Of a DNA stretch of 22,893 bases, positions 7,938-16,611 are shown in pieces. The stretch is from PALSA-607 sp036510735 (GTDB taxonomy: Bacteria > Actinomycetota > Actinomycetes > Acidothermales > Acidothermaceae). The position numbers and the translations under genes are program-made. The stretch's first letter is position 1. Every line of letters begins with the position of its first letter. Location: assembly GCA_036510735.1 (NCBI GenBank), contig DATCDK010000079.1, positions 1 through 22,893 on the forward strand. The letters run 5' to 3'. The notes below the pieces were generated by a model, which saw nothing but the letters and a program-made list of their open reading frames with translations, searched no databases and was not told where the DNA came from.

Positions 7938-8758
7938 GACTGCCTCGTCCCTGAGGGCGGGCCACCGAGCTCGGCCGGTTGTGGGTTGCGCCCGCGTTCG
8001 AGACGCAACTCCTCGACTGCGGGCGGCACGCTTAGCTCCGACGGACTCCCGTCGGGCAACAGCGCAGGAGTGTCTACCGCGTTGTGCCGCGCGTACACGC
8101 CAGGGCCGGGCAAGGGCGTTGGGTGCGTGCCAATCTTGAACCGGTCGCGCATCTGCTCGCGTTGGCCGCGCTTGGGCTCGTGCGGTTCGCGGTGCGCCAA
8201 CACCATTGCACCGAGAGCAGCAGTAATCAGCAGAGCACTGGTGACCTCGAAAGCGAAGATGTAGCGGGTGAACAGCAGGCTCGCGATCTCGAAGATGTTG
8301 CCTTGCCCAGCAACCGCATGGCCCTGGGCATCGGGTGGATTGTTCGCCACCGAGAGCCCTGCACTGCTGGTGATCGCGGCCTGGCGAAGCCCGGCGAACA
8401 ACAGCAGCAGGAAGCCAAGGCCGGCGACACCGGCCGCCAGCCGTTGCCCGCGCAGCGTCTCGACCAAGCTTTCGCGAGTGTCGACCCCGATCAACATGAG
8501 GACGAACAAGAACAGCATCATCACAGCGCCCGTGTAGACGATGACCTGGACGAACGCGAGGAATGGCGCGTCTTCGGCCGCGTAGAACACCGCGAGCGAC
8601 AACATGACACCACCGAGCAAGAGCGCGCCGTGCACCGTGTTGCGCGAGAACACCATACCGAGGGCTGCGAGCACCGAAAGCGGAGCGAAGATCCAGAAGA
8701 TTGCCGTCTCCGGGCCACCGCCGTGCATGCTGTTCGCCGCGAGGATCACCGCAGGCAC
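7934..8758 (-). CDS. nuoJ: NADH-quinone oxidoreductase subunit J
   Basis: A five-helix membrane subunit of complex I. The core is residues 1-190, with the conserved third helix VYTGAVMMLFLFVLMLIG (Tyr75 equals the conserved Tyr of E. coli NuoJ). Residues 191-274 form a long polar, proline-rich tail that E. coli NuoJ lacks; it contains no recognisable domain. I chose the GTG at 8758, which shares one base with the nuoI stop (TAGTG) and has AAGGA and GGAGG shortly upstream. An in-frame ATG at 8728 has no ribosome binding site and would remove 10 residues. Confidence 0.95.
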   Translation of the reverse strand: MPAVILAANSMHGGGPETAIFWIFAPLSVLAALGMVFSRNTVHGALLLGGVMLSLAVFYAAEDAPFLAFVQVIVYTGAVMMLFLFVLMLIGVDTRESLVETLRGQRLAAGVAGLGFLLLLFAGLRQAAITSSAGLSVANNPPDAQGHAVAGQGNIFEIASLLFTRYIFAFEVTSALLITAALGAMVLAHREPHEPKRGQREQMRDRFKIGTHPTPLPGPGVYARHNAVDTPALLPDGSPSELSVPPAVEELRLERGRNPQPAELGGPPSGTRQS

Positions 8759-9303
8759 TAGTCCTTCACCTCCCCGGTGTCGGAGTCACCGATCATCACG
8801 TGCGCCGCCGGCGTCCCGCGGTAGTAGTCCTTGGCATCCGCCAACCGCATCGGATGCGGCGGCAACTCCATACCTGGAGCCAACGGCGCGAGCAGTTGCT
8901 CCTTGGTGAAGATCAGGTCAGCGCGATTGTCGTCGGCCATCTCAAACTCGTTGCTCATGGTCAGCGCCCGCGTCGGGCACGCCTCGATGCAGAGGCCGCA
9001 CAAAATGCATCGCAGGTAGTTGATCTGGTAGACGCGGCCGTAGCGCTCACCGGGAGAGAATCGCTCGTCGTCGGTGTTGTCGGCGCCCTCGACATAGATG
9101 GCGTCGGCCGGACACGCCCACGCGCACAGTTCGCACCCGACGCACTTCTCCAGCCCATCGGGATGCCTGTTGAGTACGTGCCGCCCGTGGAAGCGCGGCA
9201 TGGTGACTTTCTTCTGTTCCGGGTACAGCTCGGTGTTCACCGGCTTGAACATCGTGGCGAAGGTGACACCGAAACCCTTGACTGGTCCGAAGAAACTAGC
9301 CAT
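8758..9303 (-). CDS. nuoI: NADH-quinone oxidoreductase subunit I
   Basis: The peripheral-arm ferredoxin-like subunit that carries two [4Fe-4S] clusters (N6a and N6b), 181 residues. The two CxxCxxCxxxCP motifs are complete: Cys54, 57, 60, 64 (CVGCELCAWACP) and Cys99, 102, 105, 109 (CILCGLCIEACP). The frame is open further upstream, but the ATG at 9303 has GAGG six bases before it and gives the normal N-terminus MASFFGPVKGFGVTF. It overlaps the end of nuoH by 8 bases. Confidence 0.97.
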   Translation of the reverse strand: MASFFGPVKGFGVTFATMFKPVNTELYPEQKKVTMPRFHGRHVLNRHPDGLEKCVGCELCAWACPADAIYVEGADNTDDERFSPGERYGRVYQINYLRCILCGLCIEACPTRALTMSNEFEMADDNRADLIFTKEQLLAPLAPGMELPPHPMRLADAKDYYRGTPAAHVMIGDSDTGEVKD

Positions 9304-10681
9304 CGATGACCTCGCCAGAACCGCCAGCAGGATCGTCCGGCCGGTCAGGACCGTCGCTGTCGGAGTCGTCGCGGCCGACACTGTCACCGACGCTGCTTGC
9401 CAGGATCGGCACTGGCCGCCGCGACGGCAAATGCTGACCCGGCATCGGCGGCACCGGGAACCCGCCGGCGTACGGATCGAAGGGCGCCGCAGCCTCGAGC
9501 TCTTCTTCGGCCTCGCGTTCTCGCCGCTTCTTCTGATCCGTGCTGTCGTAGACGAAGGACCCCGCGATCACGAGGATCGCGAGGATCACGATGCCCCAGA
9601 TCAGCTGCTTGTGGTCGAGCACCTTGATCGACGCCTCGGCCATGATCCAGACCAAGTTGGCCGGGATTAGCACCTTCCAGCCGAGCTTCATGAACTGGTC
9701 GTAGCGCAGCCGTGGCAGCGTTCCGCGCAACCAGATGAAGACGAACAAGACGATGAACAGCTTGATGAAGAACCACAGGAGCGGCCACCACCCCGAGTTG
9801 GCGCCGTGCCACACCGACACCACGCCCCACGGTGCTCGCCACCCGCCAAGGAACAGGGTGGTCATGAGCGCCGACACCGTGACCATGTTGATGTATTCGG
9901 CGAGGAAGAACAGCGCGAACTTCAACGAGGTGTACTCGGTGTGGAACCCGCCGACGAGCTCGCCCTCGGCCTCGGGCAGGTCGAACGGCGCCCGGTTGGT
10001 CTCACCGACCATCGCGATCGCATAGATCAGGAACGAGACCGACGCGGTCAGGCAGAACCAGCGCTGCTGTTGTGCCGCGACGATCTCGGAGGTCGACAAT
10101 GATCCTGACTGGATGAAGACGCCGACGAACGACAGCCCCATCGCGACTTCGTAGCTGATCATCTGGGCCGCCGAACGCACGCCGCCCAGCAACGGGTAGG
10201 TCGAGCCACTCGACCAACCCGCGAGCACGATGCCGTAGATGCCCATCGAACTCATCGCGAGTACGAACAGCACGGCAACCGGAAGGTCGGTGAGTTGCAG
10301 GTTCGTGTGCTGACCGAAAATCGAGACCGTCGGACCGAACGGAATAACGGCGAACGCCATGAATGCGGGGATCGCCGAGATGATCGGCGCGATGATGAAC
10401 ACGATCCGGTCGGCCGCGCTGGGGATGAGGTCTTCCTTCAGCGCGAGCTTGATGCCGTCGGCGAGCCCTTGCAGGATGCCGAACGGGCCGACTCGGTTGG
10501 GTCCAAGGCGTTGTTGCATGCGGGCGACCACTCGACGCTCGGCCCAGATCATGAAGAGCGTCATGACCATGAGGAACGCGAACACCACGATCGTCTTGAG
10601 GATGATCAACCAAAAGACGTCACGGTGGTCAGGGGAGACAAACGCGGTCGCGACCAGCTGGGCCGCTACTGAATGCGGCAT
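9296..10681 (-). CDS. nuoH: NADH-quinone oxidoreductase subunit H
   Basis: The membrane subunit that joins the two arms and forms the quinone chamber, with eight predicted helices. Conserved loops are visible: ERRVVARMQQRLGPNRVGP (about residues 48-66), LADGIKLALKED (73-84) and ETNRAPFDLPEAEGELVGGF. The protein is 461 residues against about 325 in E. coli. The difference is mostly an 82-residue C-terminal tail that starts with a charged KKRREREAEEELEAAAPFDP stretch and ends in an Asp/Pro/Gly-rich segment; it looks disordered. The ATG at 10681 shares one base with the nuoG stop (TGATG). A GTG immediately before it is an alternative. Confidence 0.96.
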   Translation of the reverse strand: MPHSVAAQLVATAFVSPDHRDVFWLIILKTIVVFAFLMVMTLFMIWAERRVVARMQQRLGPNRVGPFGILQGLADGIKLALKEDLIPSAADRIVFIIAPIISAIPAFMAFAVIPFGPTVSIFGQHTNLQLTDLPVAVLFVLAMSSMGIYGIVLAGWSSGSTYPLLGGVRSAAQMISYEVAMGLSFVGVFIQSGSLSTSEIVAAQQQRWFCLTASVSFLIYAIAMVGETNRAPFDLPEAEGELVGGFHTEYTSLKFALFFLAEYINMVTVSALMTTLFLGGWRAPWGVVSVWHGANSGWWPLLWFFIKLFIVLFVFIWLRGTLPRLRYDQFMKLGWKVLIPANLVWIMAEASIKVLDHKQLIWGIVILAILVIAGSFVYDSTDQKKRREREAEEELEAAAPFDPYAGGFPVPPMPGQHLPSRRPVPILASSVGDSVGRDDSDSDGPDRPDDPAGGSGEVIDG

Positions 10682-13191
10682 CACCGGGAGCCCCCTTCGA
10701 GACTGATGACCGCGCCGGCGCCGACACCGAGGGTACGGTGCACCTCGCTGCCAGCCGACCGGGTGGGCACCCACACCACGCCGTCCGGCATTGCGGTGAT
10801 GAGCAGGTCAAGCGTGATCGCCGGACCACCCTTCGCGGCACGGATCGTCACCGGCGCGCCGTCGGCGACACCCAGCGCCCGCGCGCTGGCCGGCGACAGC
10901 CGGGCCCGCAACGGCTTGGCCGTGGCCGCCAGGTACGGCGTCGCGTCTTGAAGACTGCCGGCATCGAGCAGCTCGTGCCACGTTGCGAGGATCGCGCGAC
11001 CAGCACTGAGTTTCGCAGGCGGCCCAGGCTTGGTCGCCGGAGCCGCTACCCCACCAGGACGAGTACCAAGCGCTTCGAGCTCGGCCCGCGCGGTGCGCAG
11101 ATCAGGCAATCCAAGATGGACGTCGAGTGCATCGGCCAGTGCATCGAGTACTTGCAGGTCGAGCAGCTGTCCGGTGTCGGTGAGCGAGGCCTCGAACGGA
11201 CGCGAACGGCCCTCCCAGTCGAGGAAAGTGCCAGCCTTCTCGACGGCAGCGGCGACAGGGAAGACGACGTCGGCTGCGTCGGTCACATCGGTGCGCCGCA
11301 ACTCGAGGCTGACCACGAAGCTGGCGGCCTCGATGGCCGCGCGCGCCGCGGCCGGATCGGGCAGGTCGTCGGGGTCGACACCCGCGACGACGAGTGCACC
11401 CAACGAGCCGCGCGACGCGGCGTCGAGAATGCCGGCGGTGTCGCGACCCGGCTTGGCAGGGATGGACGTCGCCCAGTGCAGCCCCACCTGACCGCGCGCG
11501 TCGTTGTCGGTCACCGCGCGACCACCAGGCAACAGATTCGGCAGTGCGCCTGCCTCGACTGCACCCCGCTCGCCAGCACGACGCGGCACCCACGCGACCT
11601 TGGCACCGGTCGCCGCTGCCAACGCGACGACTGCAGAGAGTCCGCCGGCCACGCCCGCAAGGCGCTCTCCGACAAGGATCACGCTCGACGGCAACGCGAG
11701 GCCGGCAGCCACCTCGGTGAGGAGCTGCGACCAACCGCTCGCGTCGACACCAGGCGGCACCTCGACGGTCTCACCCGAGGCGAGCACTTGCAGCATGGTC
11801 GCTTCGCCACCCGGCACTGTCGCGATCAAGCGGCCGCGCATCTTGTCGAGACCGCGCGTCGCGAAGGGGGCGATCGACACGACCTTGGCGTGCTTCTTCA
11901 ACGCGGCCTTGCGGAGCCGCAGGAAAATGATCGGCGACTCTTCCTCGGGCTCGAGCCCGACAAGCAACACAGTCGATGCCGCTTCGAGATCGTCGTAGGT
12001 CACGTCGAGGAAGCGACCAGCAACGTGCGAGCCCAAGAATGCGAGCTCTTCGTCGGAGTGCACGCGGGCGCGGAAGTCGATGTCGTTCGTGCCGAGCGCA
12101 ACGCGCGCGAACTTCGCGTAGGCGTAGGCGTCCTCGACTGTCAGGCGACCCCCGACAAGCACGCCGACACCGGCGCCGTTACGTGCTGCTGCGAGACCTG
12201 CGGCGGCAGCGCGCAACGCCTCGGGCCACGACGTGGGAACGAGTTCGCCGTCGCTGTCGCGAACCAGCGGCGTGTCGAGCCGGTCGGGCGCGGTGGCGTA
12301 GCTGAAGGCCCAGCGGCCCTTGTCGCAGTTCCACTCCTCGTTGACCTGAGGATCGACGCCGGCCAAGCGGCGCAACATCTTGCCGCGGCGGTGGTCGTTG
12401 CGTTGCTGACAGCCCGAGGCGCAGTGTTCGCAGATGCTCGGCGATGACACCAGGTCGAACGGTCGGGCCCGGAATCGATACTGCGTTCCGGTCAGCGCGC
12501 CGACCGGGCAGATCTGCACGGTGTTACCCGAGAAATAGGAGTTGAACGGCTGGTCCTCGTAGACCGCCACCTGCTCGAGCGCAGAACGCTCGAGCATTTC
12601 GATGAATGGATCGCCGGCGATCTGCTGCGCGAATCGGGTGCATCTCGTGCACAGCACGCAGCGTTCGCGGTCGAGCAGTACTTGCGCCGAGATGGCGATC
12701 GGCTTGGGATACGTGCGCTTCACATCGCGGAAACGCGACTCGGAGTAGCCGTTCGTCATCGTCTGGTTCTGCAGCGGGCACTCACCGCCCTTATCGCACA
12801 CCGGGCAGTCGAGCGGGTGGTTGATGAGCAGCAATTCGATGATGCCGTTCTGCGCCTTTTCGGCAACGGCCGAGGTGTACTGCGTCTTGACGATCATGCC
12901 TTCGGTGACCGTGGTCGTGCACGACGCCATCGGCTTCTTCTGACCCTCGACCTCGACGAGGCACTGACGGCAGGCGCCGACCGGGTCGAGCAGCGGGTGC
13001 TCGCAAAAGCGCGGCACCTGGATGCCGACAAACTCAGCTGCCCGAATCACCAAGGTGCCCTTAGGCACCGAAATCTCGAACCCATCGACCGTGAGATTGA
13101 TCAGGTCGGACCGGGCCGGCTGGTTCGCGCCGCCGCCACTATGCCTTTCGCCGCCTCCGGCGCCCGCCGGAGGATTCGTCGTGACAGTCAT
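10681..13191 (-). CDS. nuoG: NADH-quinone oxidoreductase subunit G
   Basis: The largest peripheral-arm subunit, 836 residues. The N-terminal ferredoxin domain binds a [2Fe-2S] cluster through Cys63, 74, 77, 91. His125 with Cys129, 132, 138 (HPLDCPVCDKGGECPLQ) is the N5 site, and Cys178, 181, 184, 228 the N4 site. Cys254, 257, 261 and 289 fit CxxCx3Cx27C, the N7 site kept in E. coli and Thermus but lost in mitochondria. The rest is a molybdopterin-oxidoreductase fold that in complex I has lost its cofactor. The first 28 residues are Gly/Ala/Pro-rich and poorly conserved. Start ATG and nuoF stop share one base (TGATG). Confidence 0.97.
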   Translation of the reverse strand: MTVTTNPPAGAGGGERHSGGGANQPARSDLINLTVDGFEISVPKGTLVIRAAEFVGIQVPRFCEHPLLDPVGACRQCLVEVEGQKKPMASCTTTVTEGMIVKTQYTSAVAEKAQNGIIELLLINHPLDCPVCDKGGECPLQNQTMTNGYSESRFRDVKRTYPKPIAISAQVLLDRERCVLCTRCTRFAQQIAGDPFIEMLERSALEQVAVYEDQPFNSYFSGNTVQICPVGALTGTQYRFRARPFDLVSSPSICEHCASGCQQRNDHRRGKMLRRLAGVDPQVNEEWNCDKGRWAFSYATAPDRLDTPLVRDSDGELVPTSWPEALRAAAAGLAAARNGAGVGVLVGGRLTVEDAYAYAKFARVALGTNDIDFRARVHSDEELAFLGSHVAGRFLDVTYDDLEAASTVLLVGLEPEEESPIIFLRLRKAALKKHAKVVSIAPFATRGLDKMRGRLIATVPGGEATMLQVLASGETVEVPPGVDASGWSQLLTEVAAGLALPSSVILVGERLAGVAGGLSAVVALAAATGAKVAWVPRRAGERGAVEAGALPNLLPGGRAVTDNDARGQVGLHWATSIPAKPGRDTAGILDAASRGSLGALVVAGVDPDDLPDPAAARAAIEAASFVVSLELRRTDVTDAADVVFPVAAAVEKAGTFLDWEGRSRPFEASLTDTGQLLDLQVLDALADALDVHLGLPDLRTARAELEALGTRPGGVAAPATKPGPPAKLSAGRAILATWHELLDAGSLQDATPYLAATAKPLRARLSPASARALGVADGAPVTIRAAKGGPAITLDLLITAMPDGVVWVPTRSAGSEVHRTLGVGAGAVISLEGGSR

Positions 13192-14495
13192 CAGGCACTC
13201 GCTCCGGCGAAGACGGTCGATGCGACCGGATCGAACGGACAGCCCTTACCGTCGAAGTGCGCGATGTACTCGTCGCGGAAGTACTGGATCGACGAGGTCA
13301 CCGGGCTGGTCGCACCGTCACCAAGAGCACAAAACGCGCGGCCGAGAATGTTCTCTGAGAGGTCGAGCAGCGTTTCGATGTCCTGCTCGTCACCCTCGCC
13401 ACGCTCGAGGCGTTCGAGGATCTGCACGTACCAGAACACTCCTTCGCGGCACGGCGTGCACTTGCCGCAGGATTCGTGCGCGTAGAACTCACTCCACCGC
13501 AGCACCGCGCGCACCACGCAGGTCGTCTCGTCAAAGAGCTGAAGGGCGGTTGTCCCAAGCATCGAGCCGTTCGCCACTGGCCCTTCGAAATCGAGCGGGA
13601 CGTCGAGGTGTGCTGCCGTAAACAACGGAGTCGACGAGCCCCCCGGCGTCCAGAATTTGAGTTCGTGACCCTCGCGCATACCGCCGGTGGCGTCGAGCAA
13701 CTCGCGCAAGGTGATACCGAGCGGCGCCTCGTACTGGCCGGGCTGCGCGACATGGCCGGAGAGCGAGAAAATCTTGAATCCGGGCGACTTCTCTGTGCCC
13801 ATCTTTCGGAACCAGGCGGCGCCACCGCGCACGATCGCCGGCACACTCGCGATGGTTTCGACGTTGTTGATGACGGTCGGACAGGCGTAAAGGCCTTCGA
13901 TCGCGGGGAACGGGGGCCGCAACCGCGGCTGACCGCGGAAGCCTTCGAGCGATTCGAGCAGCGCGGTCTCTTCACCACAGATGTAGGCACCGGCGCCGAT
14001 GTGCACAACGACATTGATGTCGAAGCCCGAGCCGAGCACGCCCCGCCCGATGAACCCGGCCGCCTTCGCCTCCTCGACCGCGTTGAGCAATCGGCGGACG
14101 ACGTGCAACACCTCGCCGCGGACGTAGATGAATGCCTCGTTCGCGCGGATCGCATACGCCGAGATCAGCACGCCCTCGAGCAGGGTGTGCGGGCTGGCCA
14201 TCATCAGCGGAATGTCTTTGCAGGTGCCGGGTTCGCTCTCGTCTGCATTGACGACGAGGTAGTGCGGCTTGCCGTCACCTTGCGGGATGAAGCCCCACTT
14301 CATACCGGTCGGGAAGCCAGCACCGCCGCGACCACGCAGCCCGGAGTCTTTGACCATCGAAATGACGGCGTCGGGCTCCATCGCGAGTGCCGCACGCAGC
14401 GAGTCGTAACCGCCCGTGCGGCGGTACGCGGCCAGCGTCCAGGACCGCGGCGTACCCCAGTTCGCCGTGAGGACCGGCGTGAGCGCGAAGGTCAT
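13191..14495 (-). CDS. nuoF: NADH-quinone oxidoreductase subunit F
   Basis: The NADH-oxidising flavoprotein subunit, 434 residues. The FMN/NADH glycine-rich loops are present: GRGGAGFPTGMKW (55-67) and GAGAYICGEETALLESLEG (167-185). The [4Fe-4S] N3 ligands are Cys343, 346, 349 (ESCGKCTPCREG) and Cys389. It would pass hydride electrons from NADH to N3 and on to NuoG. The ATG at 14495 overlaps the nuoE TGA (ATGA), consistent with equal synthesis of the NuoE-NuoF pair. Confidence 0.98.
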   Translation of the reverse strand: MTFALTPVLTANWGTPRSWTLAAYRRTGGYDSLRAALAMEPDAVISMVKDSGLRGRGGAGFPTGMKWGFIPQGDGKPHYLVVNADESEPGTCKDIPLMMASPHTLLEGVLISAYAIRANEAFIYVRGEVLHVVRRLLNAVEEAKAAGFIGRGVLGSGFDINVVVHIGAGAYICGEETALLESLEGFRGQPRLRPPFPAIEGLYACPTVINNVETIASVPAIVRGGAAWFRKMGTEKSPGFKIFSLSGHVAQPGQYEAPLGITLRELLDATGGMREGHELKFWTPGGSSTPLFTAAHLDVPLDFEGPVANGSMLGTTALQLFDETTCVVRAVLRWSEFYAHESCGKCTPCREGVFWYVQILERLERGEGDEQDIETLLDLSENILGRAFCALGDGATSPVTSSIQYFRDEYIAHFDGKGCPFDPVASTVFAGASA

Positions 14496-15295
14496 GACTC
14501 GTCCTTGCTCTCAGCGGCTGCAGCCTTGCTCTCAATTGCTGGCGCAGCGTCGCCGCGCTCCTTCGCCAGGTCGAGACCGACCAGCGAGCCGGGACCCGCG
14601 GAAGGACCTTCGTTGACCAACGTGTCGGGGAAGCCGGCAAGCACGCGCGAGGTCTCGACATGCGTGATGAGCGATGCACCGCGCGTCGGCACCGGCAGGT
14701 CGCCCGCACGCAGCTTGTCAACGAGTTCCTTGGCGCTCTCGACGGTCTGGTTGTCGAAGAACTCCCAGTTGACCATGACCACCGGGGCGTAGTCGCAAGC
14801 CGCATTGCACTCGATATGCTCGAGGGTCACCAAGTTGTCGGGCGTCGTGCCAGCGTTGCCCACACCAAGATGTTCTTTGAGCGCAGCGAAAATGGCGTCG
14901 CCGCCAAGGATCGCGCACAGGGTGTTCGTGCAGACGCCCACGTGGTAGTCGCCGCACGTACGACGCTTGTACATCGTGTAGAACGTGCTCACCGCGGCCA
15001 CTTCGGCCGTCGTCAGCCCGAGAAGTTCGGCGACCAGCTTGATGCCGTCGGGTGACACGTAACCTTGCTCGGCTTGCACGAGATAGAGCAATGGCATCAT
15101 GGCCGACCGCGCCCGCGGGTATCGCGCGATGACTTGCGCGCCGAGCTCGCGAACGCGCGCCTTTGCGTCGTCCGACATCGGATCGGCAAGGGACGCGCCA
15201 GGACCGAGCCGTGGATCAAGCGTGACGGTCGGCAGGCCGTTCGGTTCACCGTGGCTGTGACTCGCTTCATCGTGACTGTGAGTCAACGGTCGCAC
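14492..15295 (-). CDS. nuoE: NADH-quinone oxidoreductase subunit E
   Basis: The thioredoxin-fold subunit with the [2Fe-2S] N1a cluster. Ligands are two Cys in GVCTNTLC and two in ECNAACDYAPV (residues 122, 127, 163 and 167 if translation starts at the GTG at 15295). That start gives 267 residues and overlaps the nuoD stop by 13 bases. It has no clear ribosome binding site apart from a G-rich run. It adds a His-rich leader (THSHDEASHSHGEP) before the conserved domain, whose own first Met is at 15178. The true start is therefore uncertain. The C-terminal 60 residues are Ala/Gly/Ser-rich and end in a charged tail. Confidence 0.93.
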   Translation of the reverse strand: MRPLTHSHDEASHSHGEPNGLPTVTLDPRLGPGASLADPMSDDAKARVRELGAQVIARYPRARSAMMPLLYLVQAEQGYVSPDGIKLVAELLGLTTAEVAAVSTFYTMYKRRTCGDYHVGVCTNTLCAILGGDAIFAALKEHLGVGNAGTTPDNLVTLEHIECNAACDYAPVVMVNWEFFDNQTVESAKELVDKLRAGDLPVPTRGASLITHVETSRVLAGFPDTLVNEGPSAGPGSLVGLDLAKERGDAAPAIESKAAAAESKDES

Positions 15296-16611
15296 CCACC
15301 CATCACCGGGTCGAGGCTCGCAACCGACGCGATCACGTCGGCAATGAGGCTGCCCTCGCACACCGCCGGGACCGCCTGCAGGTTCACGAACGATGGCTCG
15401 CGCAGGTGCACGCGGTACGGCTTGGTGCCACCATCACTAACCAGATGGACGCCGAGTTGTCCGCGTGGTGATTCGATCGGCACGTAGACCTGGCCCGGGG
15501 GTACGTGGAATCCCTCGGTGACCAACTTGAAATGGTGGATGAGCGACTCCATCGACGTCGCCATGATGTGCCGGATGTGGTCGAGCGAGTTACCCATGCC
15601 ATCGGCACCGAGCGCGAGCTGCGCAGGCCACGCAATCTTCTTGTCTTCGACCATGACGGGGCCTGGACGCAGCCGATCAAGGCATTGTTCGACGATCTTG
15701 ACCGACTCGCGAATCTCGTCGAGCCGCACCAGGAAGCGCGCGAAGCAGTCGCCCTCTTGTTGCGTCGGGACGTCGAACTCATACGTCTCGTAACCGCAGT
15801 ACGGCTCGCTCTTGCGCAGGTCCCACGGCAGGCCCGCGGCGCGCAGCAGCGGACCGGTGACGCCAAGGGCGACGCAGGCGTTGACGTCGAGATAACCGAC
15901 GCCCTGCAGCCGGGCAATCCAGATCGGCTGCCCGGTGAGCAGGTTGCTGTACTCGTCGACCTTTCCTGGCATGAGTTGCACGAACTCGCGGATCTTCTCG
16001 ACCGCGCCGGGCGGCAGATCCTGAATCACGCCGCCGGGCCGGATGTACGCGTGGTTCATCCGTAGACCGGTGACCATCTCGAAGATGTCGAGGATAAGTT
16101 CGCGCTCGCGGAACGCATAGAGCATCGCCGACAGCGCACCGATCTCGAGACCGCCAGTGCCGAGCCAGACCAGGTGCGAGGAAATCCGGTTGAGCTCCAT
16201 CATCATCACGCGGATCACTTGCGCACGAACCGGAACTTCGTCGGTGATGCCCAGCAGCTTCTCGACTGCCATCGAGTAGCCAGTCTCGGTGAACAACGGC
16301 GACAAGTAGTCGGCGCGGGTGAGGAACGTGACGGCTTGCGTGAAGTTGCGGTACTCGCAGTTCTTCTCGATGCCGGTGTGCAGGTAGCCAATCGCGAGCC
16401 TGGCCTGCGTGATGGTCTCGCCGTCGAGTTCGAGGATCAGCCGAAGCACGCCGTGCGTCGACGGATGCTGCGGACCCATGTTGACGACGACGCGCTCGGC
16501 ATGTTCGCTCGTCACATCGGCTGCGAGGTCGTCCCAGTCGCCACCAGTCACCGTGTAGACGCGGCCCTCAGTGGTCTCGCGCACTCCCGCGTAGGGATCG
16601 GTCGTGGTCAC
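15283..16611 (-). CDS. nuoD: NADH-quinone oxidoreductase subunit D
   Basis: The 49-kDa-type subunit that, with NuoB, builds the quinone-reduction site; related to the large subunit of [NiFe] hydrogenases. It is 442 residues. MGPQHPSTHGVLRL holds His49 and His53, and Tyr102 follows in LTRADYLSP. The His53 to Tyr102 spacing equals that of the quinone-binding His38 and Tyr87 of Thermus Nqo4. The [NiFe] Cys ligands are absent, as expected. GTG start at 16611 overlaps the nuoC TGA (GTGA). Confidence 0.98.
   Translation of the reverse strand: MTTTDPYAGVRETTEGRVYTVTGGDWDDLAADVTSEHAERVVVNMGPQHPSTHGVLRLILELDGETITQARLAIGYLHTGIEKNCEYRNFTQAVTFLTRADYLSPLFTETGYSMAVEKLLGITDEVPVRAQVIRVMMMELNRISSHLVWLGTGGLEIGALSAMLYAFRERELILDIFEMVTGLRMNHAYIRPGGVIQDLPPGAVEKIREFVQLMPGKVDEYSNLLTGQPIWIARLQGVGYLDVNACVALGVTGPLLRAAGLPWDLRKSEPYCGYETYEFDVPTQQEGDCFARFLVRLDEIRESVKIVEQCLDRLRPGPVMVEDKKIAWPAQLALGADGMGNSLDHIRHIMATSMESLIHHFKLVTEGFHVPPGQVYVPIESPRGQLGVHLVSDGGTKPYRVHLREPSFVNLQAVPAVCEGSLIADVIASVASLDPVMGGCDR

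Noticed and set aside
10738..12447. 569-codon open frame on the plus strand
   Set aside because: It lies opposite nuoG, whose FeS motifs are intact. Its translation is Arg/His/Asp-rich with no domain, typical of a frame opposite a high-GC gene.
13476..14792. 438-codon open frame on the plus strand
   Set aside because: It is antisense to nuoF and nuoE, has no recognisable domain, and crosses a gene junction.
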